A DNA stretch of 64,000 nt. Origin: CAZQKW01 sp964594075. Its GTDB lineage: Bacteria > Desulfobacterota > WTBG01 > CAIYCZ01. Below, piece after piece: positions 54,202-63,967 of this stretch. Where the stretch lies: assembly GCA_964594075.1 (NCBI GenBank), contig CAZQKW010000014.1, positions 8,970 to 72,969 on the forward strand. The letters run 5' to 3'. Positions within the stretch are counted from its first letter, which is position 1, and every line of letters begins with the position of its first letter. The translations under genes were made by a program, and so were the position numbers. Below the pieces are notes generated by a model. The model had not been told where the DNA came from. It was given only the letters and a program-made list of their open reading frames with translations, and made no database searches.

Positions 54202-55208
54202 TTTTCAGCAGCAAGCGTCAGATGTGGAGATTCCTTTTCCCTTTCGGTTGCAATGTTAGTGTGATGTTCAACAACATTCTCAGTTCCGAAAAATTCGCGA
54301 AGAACTCCTGCGGTTTGCTCAATAATGCTAGTATAAGGAATGACATAAATAATGCGGTCCTTGCCATAATGAATCGCATGGTCAAGAGCAAAGGCAGCTC
54401 CTGAAAGCGTTTTGCCACCCCCAGTGGGAACGGTTAGAGAAAATAACCCCGGCGCTTTCTTGGCAGCAACACGACAGTTTTTAAGAATATCTGCACGCGC
54501 GGCATTAACTGAAGTCTTTGGAGCATCTAAAACTAATGCCTGCAACTTTTTGTCAAATTGAACCTTCAATGCAGCAAGCGACGGGAATAATGGCCTTCGT
54601 GAATGCTTTGTGGCATCCATAAAAGCTTCTGAATTGAGAAAATCAGCGTCAACAAGACAGGAATAAAGCATTCTCACCCACATATGATAAGCGGTTGCAT
54701 CATGATTGCGGCACTGCATTGCAAAAGCAGGCTGCATCAACGTGTCGGGGAGGGAAGCAATAAAATGTCTTGCGTAGTGGCGAACTTTCTCTGAAATATG
54801 CTGTTCATTTTTTATTCGCATAGGGAGAGAATCAGCTCCGTCGAACCAATCGGGCAGTCCCGCATGATGCCCGGCTACAAGATAGGCAAGGGTTTTTCCA
54901 ATAATATTGTGCCACTTTTCATAAGCTAAAATTGCGCCAGCTCCGGAATGGTTGACACGAGAACCTGTTATCTCATCATCGTATTCAGAAGCGTTAAGAC
55001 CATTCTGGCGGTGCAGATATGATTGAAAATCAGGATGTGCCTTGCCAAGATCATGCAAAATGCCCGCAGTATATGCCCATGCTGCAGAATCAAATTTTGC
55101 AGCAAACGCCTCGGCCATTGATGCTACTTCCTTTAAATGATTATCCAAAGACTGCCAGAAATCTTGTGGCATACCATTCAGGCTGTGTGCATAATATCTT
55201 TGTGTCAT
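54096..55208 (-). CDS. cas3: Cas3, N-terminal part (HD nuclease and first helicase lobe)
   Basis: Starting at ATG 55208 (MTQRYYAHSLNGMPQ; an earlier in-frame ATG at 55232 is less typical). HD nuclease: YTAGILHDLGKAHPDF and the later VNHSGAGA and VAGHHAGLPDW motifs bind metals. Walker A is LTVPTGGGKTLSG, and then IIYVIPYTSIIEQTA. Conserved sequence ends at APVIVTTSVRF; after that the frame continues into about 20 unrelated residues to a stop at 54096. The join to the C-terminal part needs a -1 shift (or one added T) at a run of six T, sequence T TTT TTG. It is the first gene of the cas operon. Confidence 0.9.
   Translation of the reverse strand: MTQRYYAHSLNGMPQDFWQSLDNHLKEVASMAEAFAAKFDSAAWAYTAGILHDLGKAHPDFQSYLHRQNGLNASEYDDEITGSRVNHSGAGAILAYEKWHNIIGKTLAYLVAGHHAGLPDWFDGADSLPMRIKNEQHISEKVRHYARHFIASLPDTLMQPAFAMQCRNHDATAYHMWVRMLYSCLVDADFLNSEAFMDATKHSRRPLFPSLAALKVQFDKKLQALVLDAPKTSVNAARADILKNCRVAAKKAPGLFSLTVPTGGGKTLSGAAFALDHAIHYGKDRIIYVIPYTSIIEQTAGVLREFFGTENVVEHHTNIATEREKESPHLTLAAENWDAPVIVTTSVRFLSHFMQRDRGGVGSFIILSIA
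54159..54165 (-). other. Slippery heptamer at the cas3 frame junction
   Basis: On the coding strand T TTT TTG in the correct X XXY YYZ phase of the N-terminal frame. A -1 slip reads TTT TTT GAG TCA, giving FFESLYAARP, exactly the sequence expected in Cas3. Alternatively a base was lost from a seven-T run by mutation or sequencing error. Confidence 0.7.
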
Positions 55209-55231
55209 ACATTGCTCAATAAAAATGTGCA

Positions 55232-56962
55232 CTATTTGCTATCTGTGTTCGTAACGGTTATCGCTTTTATTCTGTCGTCGGGATATAATTCAATTTTAAA
55301 CCGCTTGCCGGGGAAGTCCTTTCTTACATAAATTTCGTATCCCCAGCCCCACCCTTCATTTATCCATGCAAGAAGGCCGGACGAGAGATCAACCACCTCA
55401 AAATAATAATACTGTTTGGGCCACGAGGGGCTGGTGTTTTTGGGGATGACGCTGAAACTCCCTAAATGCTCATAGCTGGATTTAAAGTCGTCATATTCAG
55501 CAATACCGATATTGCTGCCCGGGAACGTGTCAGATGCTCTAAACCTGAAATTGTAAAGTAATACATAGTCGGGCTTGAGTTTGAGCAGCAGCTCCCGCTC
55601 CTTATTTTTATAGCTGTTAAAGCTCCAGGAACATGGTATCAGGCTAAGGTCAGGCGAACCATGCTTTTGCCTGAGCGTTGCAAATTCTCTGCTGGTAAGG
55701 CCCACAATATCCATTATTTTTGCCTCTGAAAAATAGGCTATCCGGCCAACATCACCGATACATACCATTGGCTCCGTGCCAATCTCCCTTTTGAACCACT
55801 CTCCAAAAAACTTCTGGTTGTTATAGGCAAAGGCATCAAAATCTTTCAGCCTCATGTTGAATGCCACGTCGCAGATAAACTGTTCTGCGGCTATAACAAG
55901 ACAGAAAAGAGTTATGCCTCGCCAGACAAGCCGTTGCGTATTGGATGCGTCGGCAATGGTTTGCCAGAGACTGGAAAAAAAAATCTGGCAAAGAATAATC
56001 ATCAGCGGCACAATGGGGCTCACATAACGAAAGAACGGCATCCACTCAAAGCCGGCAAACAAGTTGAAAATAAGGCCGACTCCCGTAAAAATAACAACCG
56101 GACCCATGATCCGCCAATTAACACACAGCTTCCTGGCGCGCCAGAACATGAGAAAGAAGAGGATAAGGTACGGATAATGCAGAAAAAAACCCTTCAGACT
56201 GACGAACCCGACTGCTGCCCGCATGAACAGAGGAAAAGAGACCTTAGCGTAATAGGTGTTGGGGAACGGCAGATGATAGTAGGAAAAGCGCCATACCATA
56301 AACAAACAGTAGCCTGCGATAAAAATAATAAATCCCGGTATATAGGGTCTAATAGACTCCCTGAACAACAGCCAGCGAACAAGTAAGTAACCCGCAAAAA
56401 ACCCAAAATACAGATTCCCTTCCGGTCTGGTAAGAGCGAGGAGAAGGAAAACAAATGACGCTAAAGCAAAACGCAGAGGTCTGTCATGTGCCCCGATGAC
56501 TAAACAGGTGCTGAAAATTATAAGGAAGGTGAACGCAGAGGTTTCAAGCCCGATAGTTGCGGTATAATGAAATGGCACAAACAGAATATACAGCAGCGGT
56601 CCTAACAGGACGCAGGACCCGCCTATGGCAAAGTAACGGTATGGTATAAACCAGGTAAGAAACAGCGTAAGCGTGTTACAGAGCGCGCCGACAAACCTGC
56701 TAAATGAAATCATGTCCAGCCCCAGTTTATGTGCGCCGGCAATGAAAGCCATCCATAAAAAGTTTGAGTATCCCTCTACCGGTTCTCCGGTATTGAAAAC
56801 CGGGCCGTTCCCTTGTGCAAGGTTGCGGGCAAAACGAAAGGTAATAAATGCGTCCTCGGAGGGATTTTTATTAATGGTAAAGAAAAAATAAATTTCCATT
56901 CCGTATGCAGCAATAATTAAAACCCCAACAATCGTCTGCCAGACACGTTTTCTATTGCTCAT
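55232..56962 (-). CDS. GT-C-type polytopic membrane glycosyltransferase-like protein
   Basis: A 576-residue protein with about ten to eleven transmembrane segments (residues 8-430) and a C-terminal soluble domain. Near the start, NKNPSEDAFITFRFARNLAQ with an acidic pair in the first loop, and VEGYSNFLW, match GT-C enzymes that use polyprenyl-phosphate sugars at the outer face of the membrane. It may glycosylate a surface glycan or lipid. Its stop is only 23 bp from the cas3 start, so cas transcription may in part come from this gene's promoter. Donor and acceptor unknown. Confidence 0.75.
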   Translation of the reverse strand: MSNRKRVWQTIVGVLIIAAYGMEIYFFFTINKNPSEDAFITFRFARNLAQGNGPVFNTGEPVEGYSNFLWMAFIAGAHKLGLDMISFSRFVGALCNTLTLFLTWFIPYRYFAIGGSCVLLGPLLYILFVPFHYTATIGLETSAFTFLIIFSTCLVIGAHDRPLRFALASFVFLLLALTRPEGNLYFGFFAGYLLVRWLLFRESIRPYIPGFIIFIAGYCLFMVWRFSYYHLPFPNTYYAKVSFPLFMRAAVGFVSLKGFFLHYPYLILFFLMFWRARKLCVNWRIMGPVVIFTGVGLIFNLFAGFEWMPFFRYVSPIVPLMIILCQIFFSSLWQTIADASNTQRLVWRGITLFCLVIAAEQFICDVAFNMRLKDFDAFAYNNQKFFGEWFKREIGTEPMVCIGDVGRIAYFSEAKIMDIVGLTSREFATLRQKHGSPDLSLIPCSWSFNSYKNKERELLLKLKPDYVLLYNFRFRASDTFPGSNIGIAEYDDFKSSYEHLGSFSVIPKNTSPSWPKQYYYFEVVDLSSGLLAWINEGWGWGYEIYVRKDFPGKRFKIELYPDDRIKAITVTNTDSK

Positions 56963-57267
56963 CGAATCATCCTTGCATAGTTTCTCGAAAATTCTGTGAT
57001 TATTTCTGGTAGGTGGTGCGCGGGCAGCATCACTTTATTATGAGCTGTTACAGCAATACATCAACTGCTACAATGCGCTTTTTATCTCATACCATGATTT
57101 TGATTTTTTTATTAATACTAATTTTTTGGTAGATTGCAAAAAAACTATCCATATGGCACATAATTCTGTATATTGAAAAAACATTGCCCAGAATAACAGA
57201 TTAACTGATTATTTATTCTTATAGATTAAGCACGCAACACATTAATGTATAGGCACAATACGGCTTA
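56963..57267. other. Intergenic region between divergent genes
   Basis: 305 bp, AT-rich. CAGAATAACAGATTAACTGA (57190-57209) weakly resembles the outer end of repeat R2 and could be a degraded remnant. No clear promoter boxes beyond general AT-richness. Confidence 0.35.
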
Positions 57268-58101
57268 ATGAAAAGACTGAAAGGCACAAGAGCAGTAATA
57301 ACCGGTGCTGGCAGCGGTTTGGGAAGAGCACTTGCCTTGGAACTTGCGCAACGCGGCTGGCGCATTGCAGTGAGCGATGTTAAGGAAGAGCGCGCACAGG
57401 AAACGCTTCGCCTGGTAACTCAGGCGGGAGGTTCAGGGAAAGCGCTCTATTGCGATGTGACTGATATGAGTCAAGTTGCCGCAATGGCAGAGAACGTATT
57501 TTGCGAGTGGGGCGGTGTTGACCTTCTTATTAACAATGCCGGTGTCAGCATGGCAGGGTTCGTTGGCAGATCGCCTCTTGAAAACTGGCGCTGGATCATT
57601 GACCACGATATGTGGAGTGTCATTTATGGCTGCCACTATTTTATCCCGCGCATGAAAGAAATGGGGGCCGGCCACATCGTCAACATTGCCTCAAATGCCG
57701 GCATTGCAAGTTTGCCGGAAATGGCCCCTTATAACGTCTCCAAAGCCGGCGTCATCAGCCTTTCTGAAACACTGCGCTCTGAGCTGGCTCCCTTTAACAT
57801 TGGTGTTACGATTGCATGTCCAACGTTTTTTACCTCCAACCTTCTGGAAACCTTTCGGTATGACACCGAAGAGGAGTATCGCATTGCAGAAAAACTTCTC
57901 ACGTGGTGGTTCTCCATGGATCCGCAGATAGTTGCCCGGCGCATCATTAAAGCCGTGCAAAAAAATAAACTGTATGTACTGCCGCAGATAGATGCAAAAT
58001 TTATATGGTACTCAAAACGGTTTTTCCCCTCGGCCTATTTTGCTGTTATGAGCATGTGTTATCGCCGGGGTTTACATAAATGGCTGTTAAAATTGCCGTA
58101 A
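57268..58101 (+). CDS. Short-chain dehydrogenase/reductase
   Basis: A 277-residue classical SDR. NAD(P) binding is shown by TGAGSGLGRA (12-21), CDVTD (62-66) and NNAGVS (89-94); the catalytic residues are Ser142, Tyr155 and Lys159 in NIASNAGIASLPEMAPYNVSKAG. It reduces or oxidises an alcohol/ketone substrate that cannot be named from sequence. The C-terminal about 40 residues are rich in aromatic residues and may lie against the membrane, as in SDRs acting on lipids. Confidence 0.92.
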   Translation: MKRLKGTRAVITGAGSGLGRALALELAQRGWRIAVSDVKEERAQETLRLVTQAGGSGKALYCDVTDMSQVAAMAENVFCEWGGVDLLINNAGVSMAGFVGRSPLENWRWIIDHDMWSVIYGCHYFIPRMKEMGAGHIVNIASNAGIASLPEMAPYNVSKAGVISLSETLRSELAPFNIGVTIACPTFFTSNLLETFRYDTEEEYRIAEKLLTWWFSMDPQIVARRIIKAVQKNKLYVLPQIDAKFIWYSKRFFPSAYFAVMSMCYRRGLHKWLLKLP

Positions 58102-58154
58102 CAGAATAACGTGCCAGAGAATAATGATACTGATCCGTTGTTGAAGACAAACAC

Positions 58155-58256
58155 CTTGAGGTCGGTGATAATAGCTTCATCCCTTACCTATTGAAGTCCC
58201 TAACTGGTGCCAACGCGAGATTTTTCATCTCGTTAAAACCACACGGTTTCAATAGC
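58155..58256 (+). repeat. Possible degraded R1 copy f
   Basis: GTCGGTGATAAT...CTATTGAAGTCCC and CTGGTGCC follow the order of copy c, but similarity is patchy. A small hairpin GCGAGAT...ATCTCGT lies inside. Confidence 0.35.
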
Positions 58257-58270
58257 CAGCACAATTTGAA

Positions 58271-58777
58271 ATGGATAGCAATCCCGCCACGCCGGATAAA
58301 AAAAGCAAAACCAAAAAGAAACAAGAAATGACTGCATTGCAAGAGTTGGGCCGAGAACTTGCGCGTTTAAATGCTAAACAACTCGCCCAGATTCCTCTTT
58401 CTGGTGAATTGCGTTCGGCTCTCCAGAGTTTTCAAACCATGAGTAAATTCGGCGCCCGTTATCGGCAAATGCAATATATCGGCAGGCTCATGCGCGAAAC
58501 CGACATTACACCGATTCATGAAGCGCTTGAGGTGTTACGAAACAAAAATAATCGTGCAACAGATCAGTTTCATCAGCTTGAAAAATGGCGGGATCAATTA
58601 ATTGCGGGCAATGAAACAATCATACCTGCTATATTACAGTGCTTCCCTGGTCTGGACATTCAACATCTACGCCAACTGGTGCGTAATGCGCAGAAGGAAC
58701 AGGCACAGGGAAAAACTTCCAAAGCGTTCAGGGCGATATTTCGTTATCTTAAAAGCCTTCAGCAGGAACAGAAGTAA
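58271..58777 (+). CDS. darP: Ribosome-associated protein DarP (YjgA, DUF615)
   Basis: A 168-residue helical protein. QLAQIPLSGELRSALQ, RYRQMQYIGRLMRETDITPI, LEKWRDQLIAG and LRQLVRNAQKEQ match the DUF615/YjgA family; in E. coli DarP (YjgA) helps late 50S subunit assembly. The family is best known from gamma- and betaproteobacteria. The N-terminus is very basic and acidic (DKKSKTKKKQE), suitable for rRNA contact. It is convergent with the acyltransferase gene. Confidence 0.85.
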   Translation: MDSNPATPDKKSKTKKKQEMTALQELGRELARLNAKQLAQIPLSGELRSALQSFQTMSKFGARYRQMQYIGRLMRETDITPIHEALEVLRNKNNRATDQFHQLEKWRDQLIAGNETIIPAILQCFPGLDIQHLRQLVRNAQKEQAQGKTSKAFRAIFRYLKSLQQEQK

Positions 58778-58821
58778 AGTCCGCGCATTGACGCGTGAGA
58801 AGGCAGAGCATATTGAGAAGC

Positions 58822-60228
58822 TTAACAATATCCAGCCAGTTCCTCCAGCAATTCTTCAAACAGATCTACAAAACAGCGCGCATCATCATCTGTCATAGTC
58901 CATTCAAAATAATTAAACATAATAAAAAGTGTTTCATTATACGTCAAATAGCCAAAATAGCTTCCAATTGAAGGAACTGGCGGACCAGCAATATAAACAG
59001 ATTTTATTGCTGCATCGCCGAGCCGTGTCACACGGGTTAAACCGTCACTGCCTACCCACAGTTTTCCTATGTTTGAAACCGTAGAAGAGTCGCCAAACCG
59101 GGGATTATTGAAAATGAGATGTTGCCAGAATTTTTGCGTTCTGCGTCCCAAACCGGTATTGAGCACTGATAAAAGAGCGGCTATTGTTTGCGCGGTCTGG
59201 TTCCGCACCGCCTGCGCTTGCCTGCGCTGAACATACTGCAGGAGTTTCTTTGGATCCTTTCTGGCTGCAGGTGGAATGGGGATAATATAAGGACAGAACT
59301 TGTTTGCGAGCTGCTGAAAATCTTCCGGTTTTGAGCGAAGGTTGTGATGAATCTGAATATTTATCAGGCCGCAGTGCTCTCCCCTGCTCCGTTTCCAGCG
59401 TTCAAGCGCTAATGCCTGTGCTCCCACCAGCAAAACATTAAACGCTATCCCGGCGCGCTTCGCGGCAGCGCGATACCGCGCCAGGCGATCGGGGGAAACG
59501 GAGCGACAAACTACTGCGGTTGCCGCCCGAAACCTATGTCTGCCGTATGCTATTTTTGCAGCCGAGGAAAATCTCGCTGTGATATTCAAACGCACAAAAT
59601 AGAAAAGAGCGCACAAAATCTGCCTGACAAGAACCAAGCGATTCGCTGGCAACAGCGGCAACTTCCCGGCAGTTATGATTTCACCTGGCGTAATATCTAT
59701 GCCGTCGCCTGCGGCAAGCCTGTTATAAGCGGTAATGAGTTCTTCAAGTATCAGGGTTATGCCATGTCCATCAGCAAGCGCATGATGGATAAAAACCAGC
59801 AGTTTCCACGCGCTCGCCGGCATCTTGCAGAGATGAATAAAAAAGGGGGGGTCAGTGCGGAGGTTGTAGCCAGCAAGGGGATCAAATTGCAACTGCCGCA
59901 CTTTTACTTCGGCATCCCCAAAAGAGAGCGCTGACAAATCGCACATCCGCACCGCGGTGACTGCGTCGCTGTCCGTGCGCAGTTTCCAGTAAACGTGCCA
60001 GTTATCTCCCGGCGTTGAATCATCAATACGCGCATTCAGCACCGGCCGTCGTTTTATTGCAACGGCATAGGCCTGCCGCAACAGTTCAAGATCAATGCTG
60101 CCACCCTTAAACTCAAAGAGGATTCGTGAAACAGCATGATAGCCCAAATCGCCCCAGGAAAAAAACAGCTTGTCAAGCTCATTGAGCGGGATAAATCCTG
60201 ACTGCGGCTGAAAGTTGTTATGATGCAC
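58822..60228 (-). CDS. Condensation-domain acyltransferase (WS/DGAT or PapA-like)
   Basis: A 468-residue protein of the condensation/acyltransferase superfamily. The catalytic H148-H149-x3-D153-G154 motif is in FIHHALADGHG, and a C-terminal segment YNETLFIMFNYFEWTMTDDD is typical. Such proteins make wax esters, acyl-trehaloses or similar acylated lipids from acyl-CoA or acyl carrier donors; stand-alone members are often tied to polyketide or lipid surface molecules. It is adjacent (35 bp) to a sulfotransferase on the same strand, suggesting a modified surface lipid or metabolite. Confidence 0.8.
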   Translation of the reverse strand: MHHNNFQPQSGFIPLNELDKLFFSWGDLGYHAVSRILFEFKGGSIDLELLRQAYAVAIKRRPVLNARIDDSTPGDNWHVYWKLRTDSDAVTAVRMCDLSALSFGDAEVKVRQLQFDPLAGYNLRTDPPFFIHLCKMPASAWKLLVFIHHALADGHGITLILEELITAYNRLAAGDGIDITPGEIITAGKLPLLPANRLVLVRQILCALFYFVRLNITARFSSAAKIAYGRHRFRAATAVVCRSVSPDRLARYRAAAKRAGIAFNVLLVGAQALALERWKRSRGEHCGLINIQIHHNLRSKPEDFQQLANKFCPYIIPIPPAARKDPKKLLQYVQRRQAQAVRNQTAQTIAALLSVLNTGLGRRTQKFWQHLIFNNPRFGDSSTVSNIGKLWVGSDGLTRVTRLGDAAIKSVYIAGPPVPSIGSYFGYLTYNETLFIMFNYFEWTMTDDDARCFVDLFEELLEELAGYC

Positions 60229-60263
60229 GGTTCAAACCAGACCACCGCGTGTGGGTACCATGA

Positions 60264-61418
60264 TTATGGCTGCCGGTCAAAGCCAAAGCGTTCAAACACA
60301 AACTCATATTTCTTTGCTACGGACTCCGGAGTCAAACCAAATTTATCCAGAGAATAGTTATGCCGGCTTTTATATCGGCGCGCCTTTTCCTGCTCGTGAC
60401 GTAGCGCCTGAGCAAAATCCGAGCTTAGTTCTATGCCAAAGCGTTTAAAAAGTTCCGTTATGGTTTGCTCGGGATTTTCCAAAAGAGCGGTGTAAGCTAT
60501 GATCTGCTGTCGGTGTACGGGAAATTCCGCAAATTTTATGAGCGGATACCGATAATAACGGTCAAGCATCTCTAACTGCTCGCTGAGAAATGGATAGGGT
60601 TCAAGTGGGGTCATGAGCGTATTAAAATAATAGGAAATCAGGCTGATTGTGGAAGGGACTGTTTCAAAAGGTGTGCGTGCTAAATAAATAAATTTTGCAT
60701 CGGGAAATACCTCATTAAGCGATAGCACCATCGTGCTGAACATCGGATTTTTTGAAAGAAAGATTTTATCGGTTCCAAAAACAAACAGATGATTTTGCAC
60801 ACAACGTTTATAGAAACCCAGGATTCTACTGCGGCGTTTGGGACTAATCTCTTGATCAAAAACGAAGTACGGCCAAAACTCCTCGGCAAAAGGAAACAAA
60901 AAAAATGCAGCTGCCGACGAGAAAATATGCAGCATGATCATCCCATCTTCCTCTGCCTCAAAAATGCTTGACGGATGGATATCAGTCAGACTCTTGAAGA
61001 GTCGCCGTTCAATTGTTCGTACCAGCCGATACAGAGGACTTCCTAACAAACTATCAAGTTTTCCCAGTGTCACAAAAAATCTCTTTTGCGTGACCGACGG
61101 AGCAAACAATATTTCCCATGCCTTCATTGAGGTAAATCGACCTGTATCCAGGGCGAGCACCCGCTGAAGAAACGTGGTACCACTGCGAGGAGGTCCTATG
61201 ACGAAAACCGGTTGCCGAACCTGAACGCGACGGTAACCTGAAAATAATATTGCATCAAACAAAAAGCCTATCCACGTGATAATCTCCGTAATAAAGTAAA
61301 GACTGCCTATGATAATGAGAACGCACAGTCGCTTGGGGGTCAATCGTGCATGCGTGCCCCTGGTTTTGAATAGTGCACGATATACGACGCGAAAAAAAAG
61401 TTGAAAATTAAAAAACAT
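60264..61418 (-). CDS. Sulfotransferase-family protein
   Basis: A 384-residue PAPS-dependent sulfotransferase-like protein. The phosphosulfate loop is PVFVIGPPRSGTTFLQRVL (about 71-89), and the second PAPS-binding block is IYLARTPFETVPSTISL (about 228-244). A hydrophobic segment (about 32-52) before the loop may anchor it to the membrane, since it lies behind basic residues. The substrate is unknown; the partner acyltransferase gene downstream suggests a sulfated lipid. Confidence 0.85.
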   Translation of the reverse strand: MFFNFQLFFRVVYRALFKTRGTHARLTPKRLCVLIIIGSLYFITEIITWIGFLFDAILFSGYRRVQVRQPVFVIGPPRSGTTFLQRVLALDTGRFTSMKAWEILFAPSVTQKRFFVTLGKLDSLLGSPLYRLVRTIERRLFKSLTDIHPSSIFEAEEDGMIMLHIFSSAAAFFLFPFAEEFWPYFVFDQEISPKRRSRILGFYKRCVQNHLFVFGTDKIFLSKNPMFSTMVLSLNEVFPDAKFIYLARTPFETVPSTISLISYYFNTLMTPLEPYPFLSEQLEMLDRYYRYPLIKFAEFPVHRQQIIAYTALLENPEQTITELFKRFGIELSSDFAQALRHEQEKARRYKSRHNYSLDKFGLTPESVAKKYEFVFERFGFDRQP

Positions 61419-61609
61419 CTTTAAATTTTTACCTATTAAAGTCTCAGCATTTTGCTTTTATATTTGTATCGCTTGGCGTTTGGTAAAACAGATGCTGGCG
61501 GTAAGAGCGATCGCTGTGGCGAACACAACGATCAGTTCCAGCGAGCACTGAGCCCGAATAAATGAATCAGAAGCCAAAAAATTTTTTCAAATATCTTTGG
61601 CTAGTTTTT

Positions 61610-63526
61610 TCACCCATATACCCCTGCCTGTTTCAATGAATCTGCAATTTCTTTTAGATTAAGCTGCGTGAGCTTCTCTATGGTCGGCACCCCGTTTTTA
61701 TCCCAGCCGCGCAGACGATAGTATTCATCCAGCATTCGTTCCCACTGCCCGGGATCAATCAGTTCACCCTTATATTTCCCGTCCGGAACCGGCTCTCGCG
61801 CCCATTTGCCCATAAGATGATCGTCCTTCCGTCCCAAACCATCACGACACGAAAATGCCCGTTCAACATTGAACACCCGCTCGCCAATAGTTAGCATTTG
61901 GCGTTCATCAAGTTTTATCCCCGAGGCAAAGTAATAAAGCTCAGCAAGATGGTCATATTTAAACTCTTTTGTTCCCGTCCCAAGACCCAACAGGAAACGG
62001 CACAATTCAAAAAGATCCGGCACGATTGAAATATTTTGATAATAAATGAGCGGCCCTGCTTTATTATACGAAACGGGATTGAGCACTTCAGCAGAGCCGA
62101 ATTTTGCATTCGCCTGTTCAGGCGTCATTACGGGAAAGGCAGGAAATTCAACGGGCACCAGCGCCCGCAGATGATCCGCGCCGCGTGTAGCTGTGGCAAA
62201 GCCCAGAGAAGTTCCTTTGAGCATACGGCTATCCACTCCTGCCATGACCATACCTTTGCAGTGGCTGACATATTTTTCCGCTTCTTTTCCAAATTTTGGA
62301 GCAGCACGAACAATGCCCTCGGCAAAAAGTTCACCCACCCCCTCGCGATAGGCTATCATTTCCATCAAACGCATCATTGCTTCATAGTTTCCCCAGGTAA
62401 GCTCAAGCCCGTCGAGGTCCTCTGCTGAGACAATGCCCTTCTCATACCACTCCATAGCCACTGCCGCTGCCTGGCCGAATTCAATCAGATCAATGCCATA
62501 CTGATTACCCATATTGTTCATCTTAAAAATGGAATCAACATTGGCATTGCCGCATACCGGCCCCAGCGGAGTAAACGCACCCTCTTCAATCTTATTGCCC
62601 CACTCGCCGGCAAACGGGCCGTCGGGGACTTCAAATTTCTTCCCGCAGCCAATTGGACATCTGAAACAAGGTTTATTTGCCTTGTAATACCGCGCCGCAA
62701 CCTTCAGCGGTTCAAAATTATCAATGCCTTCAAAACCGCCGGTCTGTTGAAAATTTCTGACCGCCAGGAACCCGGCTTTGTCAGTGGAATATGTGCCGGT
62801 TGAACCTCCTTTTTTGCGAAAGTGTTCATAGGCCTTTGATGCGCCTATTTTCTTATGCAAGTTCCGGGCGCAGGTATTAAAGCCCTCAGGATCATACAGC
62901 GCTACTTCCCGGGTTCCCCTGACCGCAACCGCCTTGAGATTCTTGGATCCCATTACTGCACCCATGCCGGTCCGGGCAGCGGCACGCTCTTCGTGAATGA
63001 CGCTCGCAATCCGCACAAGATGTTCGCCAGCCTGCCCTATGGATGCCACCCTGATTCGTTTGTCTCCTAATTCACGTTTAATAAGTGTTTCTGTCTCTCT
63101 GACATTTTTACCCCACAAATGCCGCGCCGACCTGATTGCCGGTTCGCCGTCATCAATCAATATATATACCGGTTCATCAGCCTTGCCTTGAATAAGAATA
63201 TGATCAATTCCCGCCCGCTTCATAGCAGGGCCAAAATATCCTCCGGCATTTGAATCGCCGAGGATTCCAGTCAGGGGCGACTTGGCGGTGACATTGAATC
63301 GCGCAGGACATGGGGCTGACGTCCCTGAGAAAGGGCCGCAGCCGAAAATCAAGACATTTTCAGGAGACAACGGGTCAATATGGGCAGCGGTTTCACGAAA
63401 AACCAACCAGGCATTGATCCCTCGTCCACCCACGAACTTGTGCCGCAGCTCCCTATCCAATTGCTCTTTTTCAAACCTCCTGCTGGTTAAATCCGCCCTG
63501 AGGATTATGCCCTGATCCATCATCAC
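61610..63526 (-). CDS. aor: Aldehyde:ferredoxin oxidoreductase
   Basis: A 638-residue tungsten-type AOR with the standard layout: N-terminal GGRGINAWL (33-41), pterin loop RAAARTGMGAVMGSKNLKAV (181-200), cluster ligands C287-x2-C290-x3-C294, N-x-x-G-x-D in MGNQYGIDLIEFG (about 345-357) and the late Cys in LFELCRFLLG (about 507). It interconverts aldehydes and carboxylic acids with ferredoxin. It is closer to the family norm than the copy at 9995-11914. ATGs at 63526/63523/63520 are possible starts. It is divergent from the small ORF at 63755. Confidence 0.93.
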   Translation of the reverse strand: MMMDQGIILRADLTSRRFEKEQLDRELRHKFVGGRGINAWLVFRETAAHIDPLSPENVLIFGCGPFSGTSAPCPARFNVTAKSPLTGILGDSNAGGYFGPAMKRAGIDHILIQGKADEPVYILIDDGEPAIRSARHLWGKNVRETETLIKRELGDKRIRVASIGQAGEHLVRIASVIHEERAAARTGMGAVMGSKNLKAVAVRGTREVALYDPEGFNTCARNLHKKIGASKAYEHFRKKGGSTGTYSTDKAGFLAVRNFQQTGGFEGIDNFEPLKVAARYYKANKPCFRCPIGCGKKFEVPDGPFAGEWGNKIEEGAFTPLGPVCGNANVDSIFKMNNMGNQYGIDLIEFGQAAAVAMEWYEKGIVSAEDLDGLELTWGNYEAMMRLMEMIAYREGVGELFAEGIVRAAPKFGKEAEKYVSHCKGMVMAGVDSRMLKGTSLGFATATRGADHLRALVPVEFPAFPVMTPEQANAKFGSAEVLNPVSYNKAGPLIYYQNISIVPDLFELCRFLLGLGTGTKEFKYDHLAELYYFASGIKLDERQMLTIGERVFNVERAFSCRDGLGRKDDHLMGKWAREPVPDGKYKGELIDPGQWERMLDEYYRLRGWDKNGVPTIEKLTQLNLKEIADSLKQAGVYG

Positions 63527-63754
63527 GAGATCCTTTCTTCACAAGCCTGTTTTGCTTTCTTTATCACATGCTCCACAATCTGGACTGCTGACGCCCGGTT
63601 TAACGAGCGAACCGGCATTGCGATACATTACCCTAACACAAATCGGCCCAATATTGGCAGTATTTTTTTCTGTTCACAAAATTTGGCTAATGTTTTGCAA
63701 ACACATGATCCAGCAGGATCAAACAAACATTCACGATCAGCAAGGAGGTCAAAA

Positions 63755-63967
63755 ATGCTTTATCTGGGACATTTTGTTTTTGAAACATATGACGGTGAAA
63801 AAAGAATCGGATATTTCAATCTGCTGGTTGATGCTGCAGACGTGGAAATGGCCAAAATAAGTTTTCGTAATCGTCTGTCGCTTTTCAAACAACAGACTGA
63901 TTTGTTTACTGGCTGCATTCGATTTTTTCTTGATGGCATTGTGGAATTATTAATCGTCTCAAAATAG
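63755..63967 (+). CDS. Small protein of unknown function
   Basis: A 70-residue protein from the ATG at 63755, with AAGGAGG 7 nt upstream, a strong ribosome binding site. It has no signal peptide or membrane segment. I do not recognise it: FETYDGEKRIGYFNLLVDAA suggests a small beta-alpha domain. It is divergent from the AOR gene, and the last 33 bp of the window hold no further feature. Confidence 0.55.
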   Translation: MLYLGHFVFETYDGEKRIGYFNLLVDAADVEMAKISFRNRLSLFKQQTDLFTGCIRFFLDGIVELLIVSK

